Below, piece after piece: positions 1 to 8,302 of a DNA stretch of 64,000 nucleotides. Source of the DNA: an uncultured Bacilli bacterium. Its GTDB lineage: Bacteria > Bacillota_I > Bacilli_A > RFN20 > CAG-826. The stretch spans positions 124,001 through 188,000 of the forward strand of contig CAKUXV010000002.1 in the NCBI GenBank assembly GCA_934700895.1. The letters are read 5' to 3'. The translations under genes were made by a program, and so were the position numbers. Below the pieces are notes generated by a model. That model made no database searches. It was given only the letters and a program-made list of their open reading frames with translations, and was not told the DNA's origin. The stretch's first letter is position 1, and the number at the start of each line of letters is the position of its first letter.

Positions 1-1
1 T

Positions 2-928
2 GAACATAAACCTGTGCTTTTGAGTGAATGCATCGATGGACTTCAAATTAAAGAAAACGGAGTTTATGTCGATTTGACTCTTGGAAGGGCGGGGCACTCT
101 TCGGAGATTCTTAAAAGAATCCCCAGGGGAAAGCTTTATTCCTTCGATCAAGACGAAGAAGCGATAGAACAATCCAAAACTAGACTTGGCCTAATCTCGT
201 CTAACTTCGAATTGATTCGCTCCAATTTCGAAAACGTAAAGGAAGAGTTGGAAAAAAGAGGCGTGGTCGCCGTCGATGGAATTCTCGCAGATTTAGGGGT
301 TTCTAGCCCTCAATTGGATGACCCGAAAAGAGGGTTCTCCTATCGGGAGGAAGAACCGCTTGACATGAGAATGAATCTCGACAATCCACTTACCGCCGCA
401 AAAGTATGCAATGAATATCCACTCGATAAAATTGCAAAAATCTTGTGGCAATATGGTGAAGAAAAAGATGCATATCGCATTGCGAAAAACATCGTTTCTC
501 GGCGAAGCCAATCACCATTGCGAACTACACTCGATCTCGTTGAATGTGTGAAGCAGGCCAAAACGGCCAAGGAACTCTCTAAAAAGGGGCATCCTGCTAA
601 ACAAACGTTCCAAGCGATAAGGATCGAAGTCAATCACGAGGAAGAGGCGTTGCAAAAAATGCTTCTCGACGCACCATTCTTGTTAAAAAAAGGTGGCCGC
701 ATCGCAATCATCACATTCATGTCGTTGGATGATCGACTCGTAAAAGATCGCTTCCGAGAATTGTCGATTCTCGAAGGCTCGAGACATGGCCCGGCCCTTT
801 TGCCGGAACAAATTGCAAAGCCAGACTTTGCTCTTGTCAATCGGAAACCGATTGTCCCCTCCGCAGATGAACTTGGCGAGAACCGTCGAGCGATGAGCGG
901 CAAACTTAGAATCATGGAAAGAATTTAG
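2..928 (+). CDS. rsmH: 16S rRNA (cytosine1402-N4)-methyltransferase RsmH (MraW), 5' end cut by window edge
   Basis: RsmH uses S-adenosylmethionine to methylate N4 of C1402 in the decoding centre of 16S rRNA. The reading frame is open from base 2 and begins E-H-K-P-V-L-L-S-E, the usual RsmH N-terminus, so only the first few codons lie outside the window; a GTG at 14 is an internal Val, not the start. The SAM site appears as DLTLGRAGHS (about residue 20 on) and ILADLGVSSPQLD (about 95 on). The C-terminal NRRAMSGKLR motif is intact. It stands where the dcw (division and cell wall) cluster starts in Firmicutes, and is followed 25 bases later by a small membrane protein and then ftsA-ftsZ. Length fits the family (about 310 aa). 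Identification is secure. Confidence 0.96.
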   Translation, partial: EHKPVLLSECIDGLQIKENGVYVDLTLGRAGHSSEILKRIPRGKLYSFDQDEEAIEQSKTRLGLISSNFELIRSNFENVKEELEKRGVVAVDGILADLGVSSPQLDDPKRGFSYREEEPLDMRMNLDNPLTAAKVCNEYPLDKIAKILWQYGEEKDAYRIAKNIVSRRSQSPLRTTLDLVECVKQAKTAKELSKKGHPAKQTFQAIRIEVNHEEEALQKMLLDAPFLLKKGGRIAIITFMSLDDRLVKDRFRELSILEGSRHGPALLPEQIAKPDFALVNRKPIVPSADELGENRRAMSGKLRIMERI

Positions 929-953
929 GACCCACGTCCAGAAAGGAGGCCCC

Positions 954-1181
954 ATGAAAGACAAATTGGTGAAATACAATCACAAAAAAAGCTTTTATCG
1001 CGTTCGTAACGCGGGAAAGGCCTTCGCTTTCGCTTTTGTCCTAGCTTTAGGAAGCATTCTACCGATTGTCATTGTCGCGAACGCTTCGGCCAAGGAAACC
1101 AACGCACAGGAAGCCGTTAGTTCCACAAAAACCGAAATCGACGCCAACGACGATGTATATGAGGTGGTTTTGCCGGCTTAA
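954..1181 (+). CDS. Small secreted or single-pass membrane protein in the ftsL position
   Basis: This 75-residue protein is not recognised by family. It has a basic N-terminus (about residues 1-20), a hydrophobic segment at about 23-43, then A-N-A-S-A which looks like a signal peptidase site, and a short acidic tail of about 30 residues ending VVLPA. A strong Shine-Dalgarno (GAAAGGAGG) precedes the ATG. In Bacilli the gene after rsmH is ftsL, a small bitopic division protein, so an ftsL remnant or replacement is possible from position and topology only. No coiled-coil heptads like those of FtsL are visible, and the AxA site argues for a cleaved secreted peptide instead. A rho-independent terminator follows, separating it from ftsA. 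Confidence 0.75.
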   Translation: MKDKLVKYNHKKSFYRVRNAGKAFAFAFVLALGSILPIVIVANASAKETNAQEAVSSTKTEIDANDDVYEVVLPA

Positions 1182-1203
1182 GCCATCTTGCCTTGAATCA
1201 ATG

Positions 1204-1233
1204 AGGCTGAAGAGATAATCTTCAGCCTTTTTA
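1204..1233 (+). terminator. Rho-independent terminator after the rsmH unit
   Basis: The sequence AGGCTGAAGA, loop GATAA, TCTTCAGCCT forms a perfect 10-bp stem (1204-1213 with 1219-1228) followed by a T run. It ends the rsmH and small-protein transcript before ftsA. Confidence 0.93.
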
Positions 1234-1248
1234 TTTACATAGTAAATA
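1232..1248. promoter_or_regulatory. Inverted repeat upstream of ftsA, possible operator
   Basis: TATTTAC, spacer ATA, GTAAATA is a perfect 7+3+7 inverted repeat about 80 bases before the ftsA start and just after the terminator. It has the look of a dimeric repressor site, but AT-rich palindromes arise easily by chance and no regulator is known here. Confidence 0.3.
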
Positions 1249-1327
1249 GTAAGTCCTTAAAAACTACCAAAAATCGAATATTTCTTTATTAATCTTTTTC
1301 GATATCTACATTAGAATATATCTATCT

Positions 1328-2584
1328 ATGAAAAAACCATTGGCTTGCCTTGAAATCACGAGCGAATCCATAAAAATGCTTGTTGGATACGAGGAAGAAG
1401 GAAAACCGATCTCCTTATATTCAATAGAAAAACCCATTCCGGGGATTATCAGAAACGGAACAATTGCGGATCCAGACGCATTGATTTCCGCCCTTTCTTC
1501 GTTCCATAAAATTACGGATGAACATGCGAAATTGAATATGTCGATTTGCGAAATCTGTCTCGTTTTGCCTCCCATTGAGTTTTCCGTTTATGAGGCGGAC
1601 GAAGTAACAAATACCGTTAAAAGTGACAATCAAATTCAGGAACTGGATATTTCTAACGTTATTGGTCTTGTTCGAAAGAAGAGACTGCCCAATAACGATG
1701 AAATGGTCGATATCATTCCGGATAGTTTCATTTTGGACGACCGTCGTTCCATGGCGACCCCACCGCTTGGAGAAAGAAGCAGCATGCTGGGGGTTCACGC
1801 ATTGATCCACGCTATGCCCGGGTATATTAAAAATCAGTTTTTATCGATTGCCGCTCGTTCGGGTTTCCGAGTTAAGAAAAGTTGCATTTCCAGCTACTGC
1901 AACGCATTGCTTGCCGCTACCATTTCTGACTTCCCCTCAAAATACGTTCTCGTTGATATCGGTGGGAAAATCACCTCGTTAAGCTTAATTGCTCGTCAAA
2001 AACCCTTTTATGGGTCCAAGTGTTTTTTTCTCGGGGGTGACAATTTAACACAAAAAATAGTGGAAGCATTTGGAATCCCCTATGAAATTGCCGAGCGAAT
2101 TAAAAAAGAATATGGATTGGATGTGCGAAACCGTCGGTTTGAACGCCCATTATTCCAAAGCGAATCTTCATCATCTAACAGAATTTACCAAAAGAATCTT
2201 AATGAGGTCATTCAAAAGGAAGCGGAATCCTTTGTGGCGCTTCTTCGTGAAAATCTCAATGAAATCGAACAAAAGTCTGGCGTGACCGAGAAACTTCCTC
2301 TGGTGTTTACGGGCGGCGGAAGCCAACTATATGGCTTGGATAGCCTTCTGCGAAATACTTTTCCAGACCGGTCCGTGTTGTTTATCAAACCGCAGGTAGT
2401 CGGATGCAGAAAACCTGGCTATTCCGCATTGCTGGGATTAATTTTGGCGGCAAGCCAATATACTGGCAGTCTGGAGGACAATTACATTAACGTTACCAAT
2501 GTTTCGCGCGTTCCTGCGGCGGAAAAAAGTAGCGGTAAGAAAAAAAGAAACATCAATAGAAAATCGGAAGATGATGTTTTATAA
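1328..2584 (+). CDS. ftsA: Cell division protein FtsA (actin-like)
   Basis: FtsA is the actin-like ATPase that links FtsZ filaments to the membrane. The 418-residue protein starts KKPLACLEITSESIKMLVG (phosphate 1 region), has YVLVDIGGKITSLSLI near residue 212 (phosphate 2) and VFTGGGSQLYGLDSLL near 325 (adenosine motif), in family order. Unusually, the C-terminus ends in a basic, non-amphipathic stretch (GKKKRNINRKSEDDVL) where the family normally has an amphipathic membrane-targeting helix. No Shine-Dalgarno site is visible. TAGAAT at 1312-1317 ends 10 bases before the ATG, suggesting a near-leaderless mRNA. ftsZ follows after 14 bases, so they form one operon. No divIB, ftsI, mraY, mur or ftsW gene is present. 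Confidence 0.93.
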   Translation: MKKPLACLEITSESIKMLVGYEEEGKPISLYSIEKPIPGIIRNGTIADPDALISALSSFHKITDEHAKLNMSICEICLVLPPIEFSVYEADEVTNTVKSDNQIQELDISNVIGLVRKKRLPNNDEMVDIIPDSFILDDRRSMATPPLGERSSMLGVHALIHAMPGYIKNQFLSIAARSGFRVKKSCISSYCNALLAATISDFPSKYVLVDIGGKITSLSLIARQKPFYGSKCFFLGGDNLTQKIVEAFGIPYEIAERIKKEYGLDVRNRRFERPLFQSESSSSNRIYQKNLNEVIQKEAESFVALLRENLNEIEQKSGVTEKLPLVFTGGGSQLYGLDSLLRNTFPDRSVLFIKPQVVGCRKPGYSALLGLILAASQYTGSLEDNYINVTNVSRVPAAEKSSGKKKRNINRKSEDDVL

Positions 2585-2598
2585 GGTGGGAGTGAGAT

Positions 2599-3750
2599 AT
2601 GAGTGACAGAATTGATAATACTGATTTAGATAATTTTGAACCTGTTATTCGTATTGTTGTTATTGGCGTTGGAGGCGCCGGAAACAATGCGGTTAACCGA
2701 ATGATCGACGAACAAATTGACAATGTAGAATTCTATGTTTTCAATACGGATAAACAGGCGTTGGCGACCTCAAAAGCGCCGAATCGCGTTGTTTTAGGCA
2801 CGTCGGTTACCGCCGGAATTGGCGCAGGGGGAGATCCTGCCGTCGGCAAAAACGCCGCTGAACAATCCAAAGAAAAAATTCGTTCCATCGTTAAGGGAGC
2901 CGATTTAGTTTTCATCGCGGCCGGAATGGGTGGCGGTACTGGTACAGGGGCCGCGCCTGTTGTAGCTCAAGTAGCGCGGGAAGAAGGCGCTTTGACGGTT
3001 GCTATCGTTACTCGACCCTTCTCGTTTGAAGGAAAAACGAGAATTGCCAACTCTGTTTCCGGTCTCAACGAACTAAAAAATGCAGCTGATTCCATCATCA
3101 TTGTATCTAATGATAAATTGCTGATGACATCAGGTAATTTGCCAATTTCCAAGGCATTCAGCGAGTCCGATAAAGTGTTGGCACAATCCGTGAAAACCGT
3201 GGTTGAAATTATCTTGCTTCCCGGTTCGATTAACTGCGACTTCTCCGACGTTAAGAAAACGCTTAAAGGTTCGGGGATTGCCTTAATTGGTTTTGGCGAA
3301 GGCCATGGTCCGCACAAAGCGGAAGAAGCGGTTGAAAACGCTATTAATAGCCCGCTGTTGGAAGCTTCGATTTCTGGTGCAAGAAAAGCGATTTGCACCG
3401 TTACTTGTGGTATGGATGTCTCTCTTTATGAAGGACAGGAATGCGTCAATCGGGTCAAGGAGCAAGCGGGCACGAACGTTGACATTAAATTTGGCCTCAC
3501 GATAAATCCGCAACTTGCAGATGGGATATTGGTTTCTGTCATCGCAAGCGATTTTACGGAAGAATTTGATTTCACCTCTACGCCGACCTTCCAAACTCCG
3601 CTGAATCGTTCTCAAGTCGGAAATGGCGTGGACGCCGTCAAGAAAGACAACTTCGAACAATCGTTGTTGGAAGAAAAGGAGTCCGGCGAAGAAGATGCTT
3701 CCGAAATTGGAGATAGCATCCTTCCCGACTTTCTCAAAAACGGAATTTAA
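2599..3750 (+). CDS. ftsZ: Cell division protein FtsZ (tubulin-like GTPase)
   Basis: FtsZ polymerises with GTP to form the cytokinetic ring. The tubulin signature GGGTGTGAAPV lies at about residues 113-123. The T7 catalytic loop reads NCDFSDV (about 213), keeping the Asn and both Asp of the family. A variable acidic linker (about 335-370) leads to a C-terminal peptide DSILPDFLKNG, matching the conserved tail that binds FtsA, so an FtsA-FtsZ partnership looks intact. The start is fixed by GGTGGGAG 8 bases upstream. At 383 residues it is of normal size. No terminator separates it from the following ileS promoter and T-box leader. Confidence 0.98.
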   Translation: MSDRIDNTDLDNFEPVIRIVVIGVGGAGNNAVNRMIDEQIDNVEFYVFNTDKQALATSKAPNRVVLGTSVTAGIGAGGDPAVGKNAAEQSKEKIRSIVKGADLVFIAAGMGGGTGTGAAPVVAQVAREEGALTVAIVTRPFSFEGKTRIANSVSGLNELKNAADSIIIVSNDKLLMTSGNLPISKAFSESDKVLAQSVKTVVEIILLPGSINCDFSDVKKTLKGSGIALIGFGEGHGPHKAEEAVENAINSPLLEASISGARKAICTVTCGMDVSLYEGQECVNRVKEQAGTNVDIKFGLTINPQLADGILVSVIASDFTEEFDFTSTPTFQTPLNRSQVGNGVDAVKKDNFEQSLLEEKESGEEDASEIGDSILPDFLKNGI

Positions 3751-3763
3751 TCCGCCGCTAGAC

Positions 3764-3794
3764 TTGATTCTTCTAGGGGTTCATTCTAGAATGA
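3764..3794 (+). promoter_or_regulatory. Sigma-A type promoter of the ileS T-box operon, with overlapping palindrome
   Basis: TTGATT (3764-3769), a 17-base spacer and TAGAAT (3787-3792) form a good vegetative promoter that predicts transcription from about 3799. A perfect 14-base palindrome, TCATTCTAGAATGA (3781-3794), covers the -10 box. Confidence 0.75.
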
Positions 3795-3798
3795 ATCG

Positions 3799-4027
3799 AC
3801 GTTGAAGAAGACAAACGTCGGCGCCGCAAAAAACAGAGAGTCCCGCTGAAGCTGAGAAGGGGCGTGCAAAGCCGATTATCACTTCCGAGTCTGCGTCCTG
3901 AACGGAGTAAGGATGCCGAGTGATTCCCGATAACGGATCAACGAGTGCTCCCCTTTTATAAATGTGGAAGGGAGAAACAAGGTGGTACCACGCGCCAAGC
4001 GTCCTTGAGTGATGCTTGGCTTTTTTT
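3799..4027 (+). promoter_or_regulatory. T-box leader of ileS (Ile specifier AUC)
   Basis: A T-box senses the charging state of a tRNA and switches a terminator. Visible parts are the AGAGAG start of Stem I (about 3834), the specifier ATC at 3878-3880 followed six bases later by GAG, the T-box core GGTGGTACCACGCG (3981-3994), and a terminator stem GCCAAGCGTC with GATGCTTGGC (3994-4003, 4011-4020; one G-U pair) followed by seven T. AUC is an Ile codon, which agrees with the ileS gene downstream. The valS leader in this window has the same spacing between specifier and GAG, supporting both readings. Low charged tRNA-Ile should favour read-through. Confidence 0.95.
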
Positions 4028-4039
4028 AAGGAGAAAATT

Positions 4040-6760
4040 ATGGCTTTGAAAGATACGCTTCACATGCCCCAAACCGAATTCCCGATGCGAGCGGGATTGG
4101 CTCAAAAAGAGCCGGTTATGGTTCAAGAGTGGCTAAATAACGATTTATACCATCGAATGAATGAAAATCGGGTGAATGCACCGGTTTTTATGTTGCATGA
4201 TGGCCCTCCCTATGCAAACGGAGACATCCATTGCGGCCATGCGCTGAATCGCTGCCTCAAGGATTTTATTGTTCGCTTCAAAAACATGGATGGGTATCAA
4301 ACGCCATTTATTTTTGGTTGGGATACTCACGGCTTGCCCATTGAAGTCAAGGTGACGAAATCAGGAGTTAACCGCAAGCAAACCTCCATTCCTGAATTCC
4401 GAAAAATTTGTGAAGAATATGCAAAAAAACAGGTTAGCCATCAAAAAAGCCAGATTCAACGGCTTGGCTGCCTTGGCGACTACGAGCATCCTTATCTAAC
4501 TCTCCTTCCCGAATACGAAGCAAGACAAATTGACGTTTTCGCTACGATGGCCTTAAAGGGTTTGATGTTTAAGGGCGTTAAGCCTGTTTATTGGTCGCCT
4601 TCCAGTGAATCCGCCCTTGCCGAAGCGGAAGTGGAATACCACGATGTGACGGCCAAAACGATGTATGTGGCCATGGATGTGGTGGATGGGAAGGGATTAG
4701 TACCTAATGACGCATCCTTTGTTATTTGGACCACAACTCCTTGGACGATTCCCGCTAACCAGGCCATTGCCGTTAATCCTCGGTTTGAATACGGCCTTTT
4801 CCGGACCGATAGAGGCTTATTTATTTTCTTAGTTTCCCTTCAAGCGAAGATAAAAGAAGAACTTGGGTTAGAGAAGGCTGAGCTTGTTAAAACCTTCCGC
4901 GGGCAAGACATGGAATACATGACCTATAAGCACCCACTTTATCAGCGCATTTCTCCAGTTATCGTTGCAAATTACGTGACGGAAGATAGCGGAACCGGCC
5001 TTGTTCATATTGCTCCGGATTTTGGTGTGGACGATTTTAACGCCTGCTTGAAATACGGAATTAAGCCCATGTGTCCTGTCGATGAGCGCGGAATTATGCA
5101 CATGGATGAAAAGGATCCTTTAAATGGCCTTTTCTATGAGGATGCCAACGACGTGGTCATCTCGTTGCTTCAAACAAATGGCAAGATGCTTCGCGAACAA
5201 GACATCGTTCACAGCTATCCTCATGATTGGCGTACCAAAAAACCGGTTATTTTCCGTGCTACTCCGCAATGGTTCTGCTCCATCGAGCCTATTCGCAAGG
5301 ATCTGCTTCAGGCAATTGAGGGAATTCAATGGCTTCCTGCTTGGGGCAAGAACAAGATGATTAACATGATTAAGGATCGCGCCGATTGGTGCATTTCCCG
5401 TCAAAGAGTTTGGGGCGTTCCCATTCCTGTGATTTATAACGAGGATGATACACCCATTATCGAAAAGGATGTCTTCGACCATATCCGTGCCTTGATTGCA
5501 CAATACGGCTCGAATGTTTGGTTTGAAAAAGAACCCAAGGACCTATTGCCTGAAGGTTATTCTAATCCGGCTTCCCCTAATGGAAAATTCCGCAAAGAGA
5601 CCGATATTATGGACGTTTGGTTTGATTCCGGCTCCAGTTGGAACGGCACGCTTGTGGAACGTGGTCTTAAATATCCTGCCGATGTCTATCTAGAAGGCAA
5701 TGATCAATATCGTGGCTGGTTCAATAGTTCCATGATTATTTCGATGGCCGTCAATGATATTGCCCCCTTCAAGACTTGCATCACCCATGGATGGGTTATG
5801 GACGAAAACTGGACGAAAATGAGCAAATCGGCTGGCAACGGAATTGATCCTAACAAAATTGCCGATCAATTTGGGGCGGATATTCTTCGTCTTTGGGCCG
5901 CCAGCGTCGATTACCACGCCGACGTCCGCCTGGGGGAATCCATCATCAAAACGACGACAGACAATTACCGTAAAATTCGAAACACCTTCAAGTTCATGCT
6001 TGGCAATTTGGAACATTACGAAGAGATACCACAGAATCCATTGAAATACAGTTTGATGGATACCTTTATTTTGGCTAAATTGGAACAAGTGAAAAATGCG
6101 GCCATTGATGCCTATAATCATTATGATTTTGCGACGGTCACATCCCAAATTATCACGTTCCTATCGGGCGATTTGAGCTCGTTCTATTTGGATTTTGCCA
6201 AAGATATTCTTTACTGCGATGAAATTGAAAGCCCAAGAAGAAAAGCGGTTGTGGATGTTATTTTCCGTTGCTGCCATGACTTGTGCCTCCTTTTGAATCC
6301 GATTCTTCCTTTCACCATGGAAGAGGTTTACGGGTACTTGCCAGGTCAAAAGAAAAAATTTGTTCAACTGGAAAATATGCCCAAGGCGAGCTATGAGTAT
6401 GGGGAAGAGACTCTCTCGCTCTATGATGCCTTTAAAGAATTGCGCACCATTGCGCTCAAAACGCTGGAAGAAAGCCGTGCCCGCGGGGAATTCGGCAGCA
6501 GTTCCGACGCTTCTTTGTCTCTTGTTGTGAAGAACCGGAAACTTCAACAACTTTTGGAAAGAGAGGGTGAAAATGCGGCAAAATTCTTTATGGTTGCCGA
6601 CTTAAAACTCTCTGGTGGAGAAGAGAACAAAGCCACATCGACGCTTGCGGACGGGGAAGAATGCCCCCGTTGCCGCTGCAAAGTTCGTCAGTTGGAAACA
6701 ATTGGCGAGGAGCAAGTGTGCCATCGCTGCGCGCTCGCTTTGAAAGAGGCGGGAAAATGA
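4040..6760 (+). CDS. ileS: Isoleucine-tRNA ligase
   Basis: IleS charges tRNA-Ile in the cytoplasm. The 906-residue protein has the class I HIGH motif as HCGH (residues 64-67) and KMSKS at 593-597, with the WISRQR-type sequence WCISRQRVWGVP between them. The C-terminus has four Cys in two CxxC pairs (CPRC and CHRC), the zinc site of bacterial IleS. An in-frame TTG at 4016 lies in the terminator T-run; ATG 4040 with AAGGAG in front is the start. The stop TGA overlaps the lspA start (ATGA), so ileS, lspA and rluD are co-transcribed under T-box control. Confidence 0.98.
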   Translation: MALKDTLHMPQTEFPMRAGLAQKEPVMVQEWLNNDLYHRMNENRVNAPVFMLHDGPPYANGDIHCGHALNRCLKDFIVRFKNMDGYQTPFIFGWDTHGLPIEVKVTKSGVNRKQTSIPEFRKICEEYAKKQVSHQKSQIQRLGCLGDYEHPYLTLLPEYEARQIDVFATMALKGLMFKGVKPVYWSPSSESALAEAEVEYHDVTAKTMYVAMDVVDGKGLVPNDASFVIWTTTPWTIPANQAIAVNPRFEYGLFRTDRGLFIFLVSLQAKIKEELGLEKAELVKTFRGQDMEYMTYKHPLYQRISPVIVANYVTEDSGTGLVHIAPDFGVDDFNACLKYGIKPMCPVDERGIMHMDEKDPLNGLFYEDANDVVISLLQTNGKMLREQDIVHSYPHDWRTKKPVIFRATPQWFCSIEPIRKDLLQAIEGIQWLPAWGKNKMINMIKDRADWCISRQRVWGVPIPVIYNEDDTPIIEKDVFDHIRALIAQYGSNVWFEKEPKDLLPEGYSNPASPNGKFRKETDIMDVWFDSGSSWNGTLVERGLKYPADVYLEGNDQYRGWFNSSMIISMAVNDIAPFKTCITHGWVMDENWTKMSKSAGNGIDPNKIADQFGADILRLWAASVDYHADVRLGESIIKTTTDNYRKIRNTFKFMLGNLEHYEEIPQNPLKYSLMDTFILAKLEQVKNAAIDAYNHYDFATVTSQIITFLSGDLSSFYLDFAKDILYCDEIESPRRKAVVDVIFRCCHDLCLLLNPILPFTMEEVYGYLPGQKKKFVQLENMPKASYEYGEETLSLYDAFKELRTIALKTLEESRARGEFGSSSDASLSLVVKNRKLQQLLEREGENAAKFFMVADLKLSGGEENKATSTLADGEECPRCRCKVRQLETIGEEQVCHRCALALKEAGK

Positions 6761-7410
6761 AACTTTTTCGTCGCATGACTTGGAAAGATTCTAAACCTCT
6801 TTTATGGTTTGGGCTTGGTACTATTGCTTTCATTCTTTTGGACCTCGGATCAAAGTGGCTCGTAGAACGATTAGTTCCCCTTACTGCCGGGCCTGGGATT
6901 GAAGTGATTCCCAATTTTCTCTACATCACCAAATCATATAACGTTGCCGTTGCTTTTTCGCTGGGCAGCACGCTTCCGATACAAGTTGGGCGCAGCATTA
7001 ACATTCTTATTTCGCTTGTCATGAGCATGGTTATCGTTTGGTATTGGATCTTGAAAGACAATACTTTCGGTAATAAAGAACGCGTTTGTGCGATGTTGCT
7101 TGCTTCTGGGGCGATTGGCAATTTGATTGATCGCGCGTTTTATTGGGTCCCCATCACTGGATTCGATGGAGTTATTGACTTCATTCAATTTTATCTTGGT
7201 GGCGGACCCTCGAAAGGGACTTCGTTTATTAATCCCTTTGCGACTTTTAATTTGGCCGATTCTTATCTAACAATCGGAATCATTTACTTAATCGTATTAA
7301 TGGTTCTGGACTCTATCAAAGAAAACAAAAACAGAAAAAGCGAATGGACGGAAGACCCACGATTAACAAAACCCGAGGAGAAAACTCAAGATGAGAACCA
7401 TAACCATTGA
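6757..7410 (+). CDS. lspA: Lipoprotein signal peptidase II
   Basis: LspA is the membrane aspartyl protease that cleaves prolipoproteins after lipidation. The 217-residue protein has four hydrophobic segments. The catalytic Asp pair is D125 (in GNLIDRAF) and D168 (in FNLADSYL). The ITKSYNVAVAFS stretch matches the family T.N.GaaF region. The start at the ATGA overlap with ileS is preferred over the longer in-frame upstream opening, which lies entirely inside ileS. The soluble basic/acidic tail after residue 190 is longer than usual. Its substrates in this window include the lipoproteins at 13525 and 48911. The 3' end overlaps rluD by 20 bases. Confidence 0.97.
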   Translation: MKLFRRMTWKDSKPLLWFGLGTIAFILLDLGSKWLVERLVPLTAGPGIEVIPNFLYITKSYNVAVAFSLGSTLPIQVGRSINILISLVMSMVIVWYWILKDNTFGNKERVCAMLLASGAIGNLIDRAFYWVPITGFDGVIDFIQFYLGGGPSKGTSFINPFATFNLADSYLTIGIIYLIVLMVLDSIKENKNRKSEWTEDPRLTKPEEKTQDENHNH

Positions 7411-8302
7411 TGATTCCATCGCGGGAAAAAGGCTTGATGAAGCGTTGACTTTATCAGGAGCGGAATCGAGTCGAACTAAGGTAAAGCTACTTTTTTCTTC
7501 TTCGGATGGAGTTTTGGTTAATGGAAAAAAAGAAAAGCCTCATTATAAAGTTGAAACGGGGGACGTCATCCAATTTGGAGAACTTCTCAAAAAAGAAACA
7601 ACAATAAAAGCGGAAGAATTGCCATTGGATATTGTTTACGAAGACGATGATATTTTAGTGATTAACAAACCAGCCGGTTTGGTTGTTCACCCTGGCAACG
7701 GTCATCCTGATGGCACGCTTGTTAATGCGCTTTTGCATCACTGCAAATCGTTGGCCAATTCCAAAGACGACGTTCGTCCTGGCATCGTTCATCGTATTGA
7801 CAAAGACACGAGCGGTTTGTTGGTTTGTGCAAAAAACGATGATGCCTATTCTTATTTGGCAAGTCAACTCAGCGACCATTCCATGCATCGCGAGTACGTC
7901 GCCCTTGCCCAAGGAATTATTTTGGAAGACGATGGGAAAATCGACGCCCCCATTGGAAGAGATTCAAAAAATCCTTTAAAAAACACCATTGATTTAAACA
8001 AAGGCAAGGAAGCCGTGACCTATTTTCATGTGGAGAAGCGATTCCGCGAGAGTGGGGTCACATTGTTGAGGTGCCGCTTGCTAACGGGTAGAACCCATCA
8101 GATTCGCGTCCATTTGGAATATATCGGACACCCTGTTGTCGGCGATCCTCTTTACGGAGAGAATAACCGTAAAATCTATTCTGGCGGACAATTATTGCAT
8201 GCCTATCGCCTGACTTTGAAACACCCAAAAACAAAAGAAGAAATGTCGTTTGAAGCGCCGATTCCTGCGTTTTTTGAAAATATTATTCGTTCTCTTCACT
8301 AG
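7391..8302 (+). CDS. RluD-family rRNA pseudouridine synthase
   Basis: This enzyme isomerises uridine to pseudouridine in RNA, most likely 23S rRNA. The N-terminal S4-like RNA-binding region (about 1-70) is followed by the catalytic domain with HRIDKDTSGLL; D137 is the predicted nucleophile. GRTHQIRVHLEYIGHPVVGDPLYG (split motif near 235-255) is characteristic. It corresponds to YlyB/RluD, which follows lspA in Bacillus, but the exact uridine targeted cannot be told from sequence. A GAGGAG site inside lspA precedes the ATG. It converges with rnhC, and the two genes overlap tail to tail by 20 bases. Confidence 0.94.
   Translation: MRTITIDDSIAGKRLDEALTLSGAESSRTKVKLLFSSSDGVLVNGKKEKPHYKVETGDVIQFGELLKKETTIKAEELPLDIVYEDDDILVINKPAGLVVHPGNGHPDGTLVNALLHHCKSLANSKDDVRPGIVHRIDKDTSGLLVCAKNDDAYSYLASQLSDHSMHREYVALAQGIILEDDGKIDAPIGRDSKNPLKNTIDLNKGKEAVTYFHVEKRFRESGVTLLRCRLLTGRTHQIRVHLEYIGHPVVGDPLYGENNRKIYSGGQLLHAYRLTLKHPKTKEEMSFEAPIPAFFENIIRSLH

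Noticed and set aside
3854..3861. GAGAAGGG, like the Bacillus SRS (SpoIIIE-reading) octamer
   Set aside because: A single copy inside the ileS T-box; no pattern of polarised repeats towards the dif site could be established by eye.
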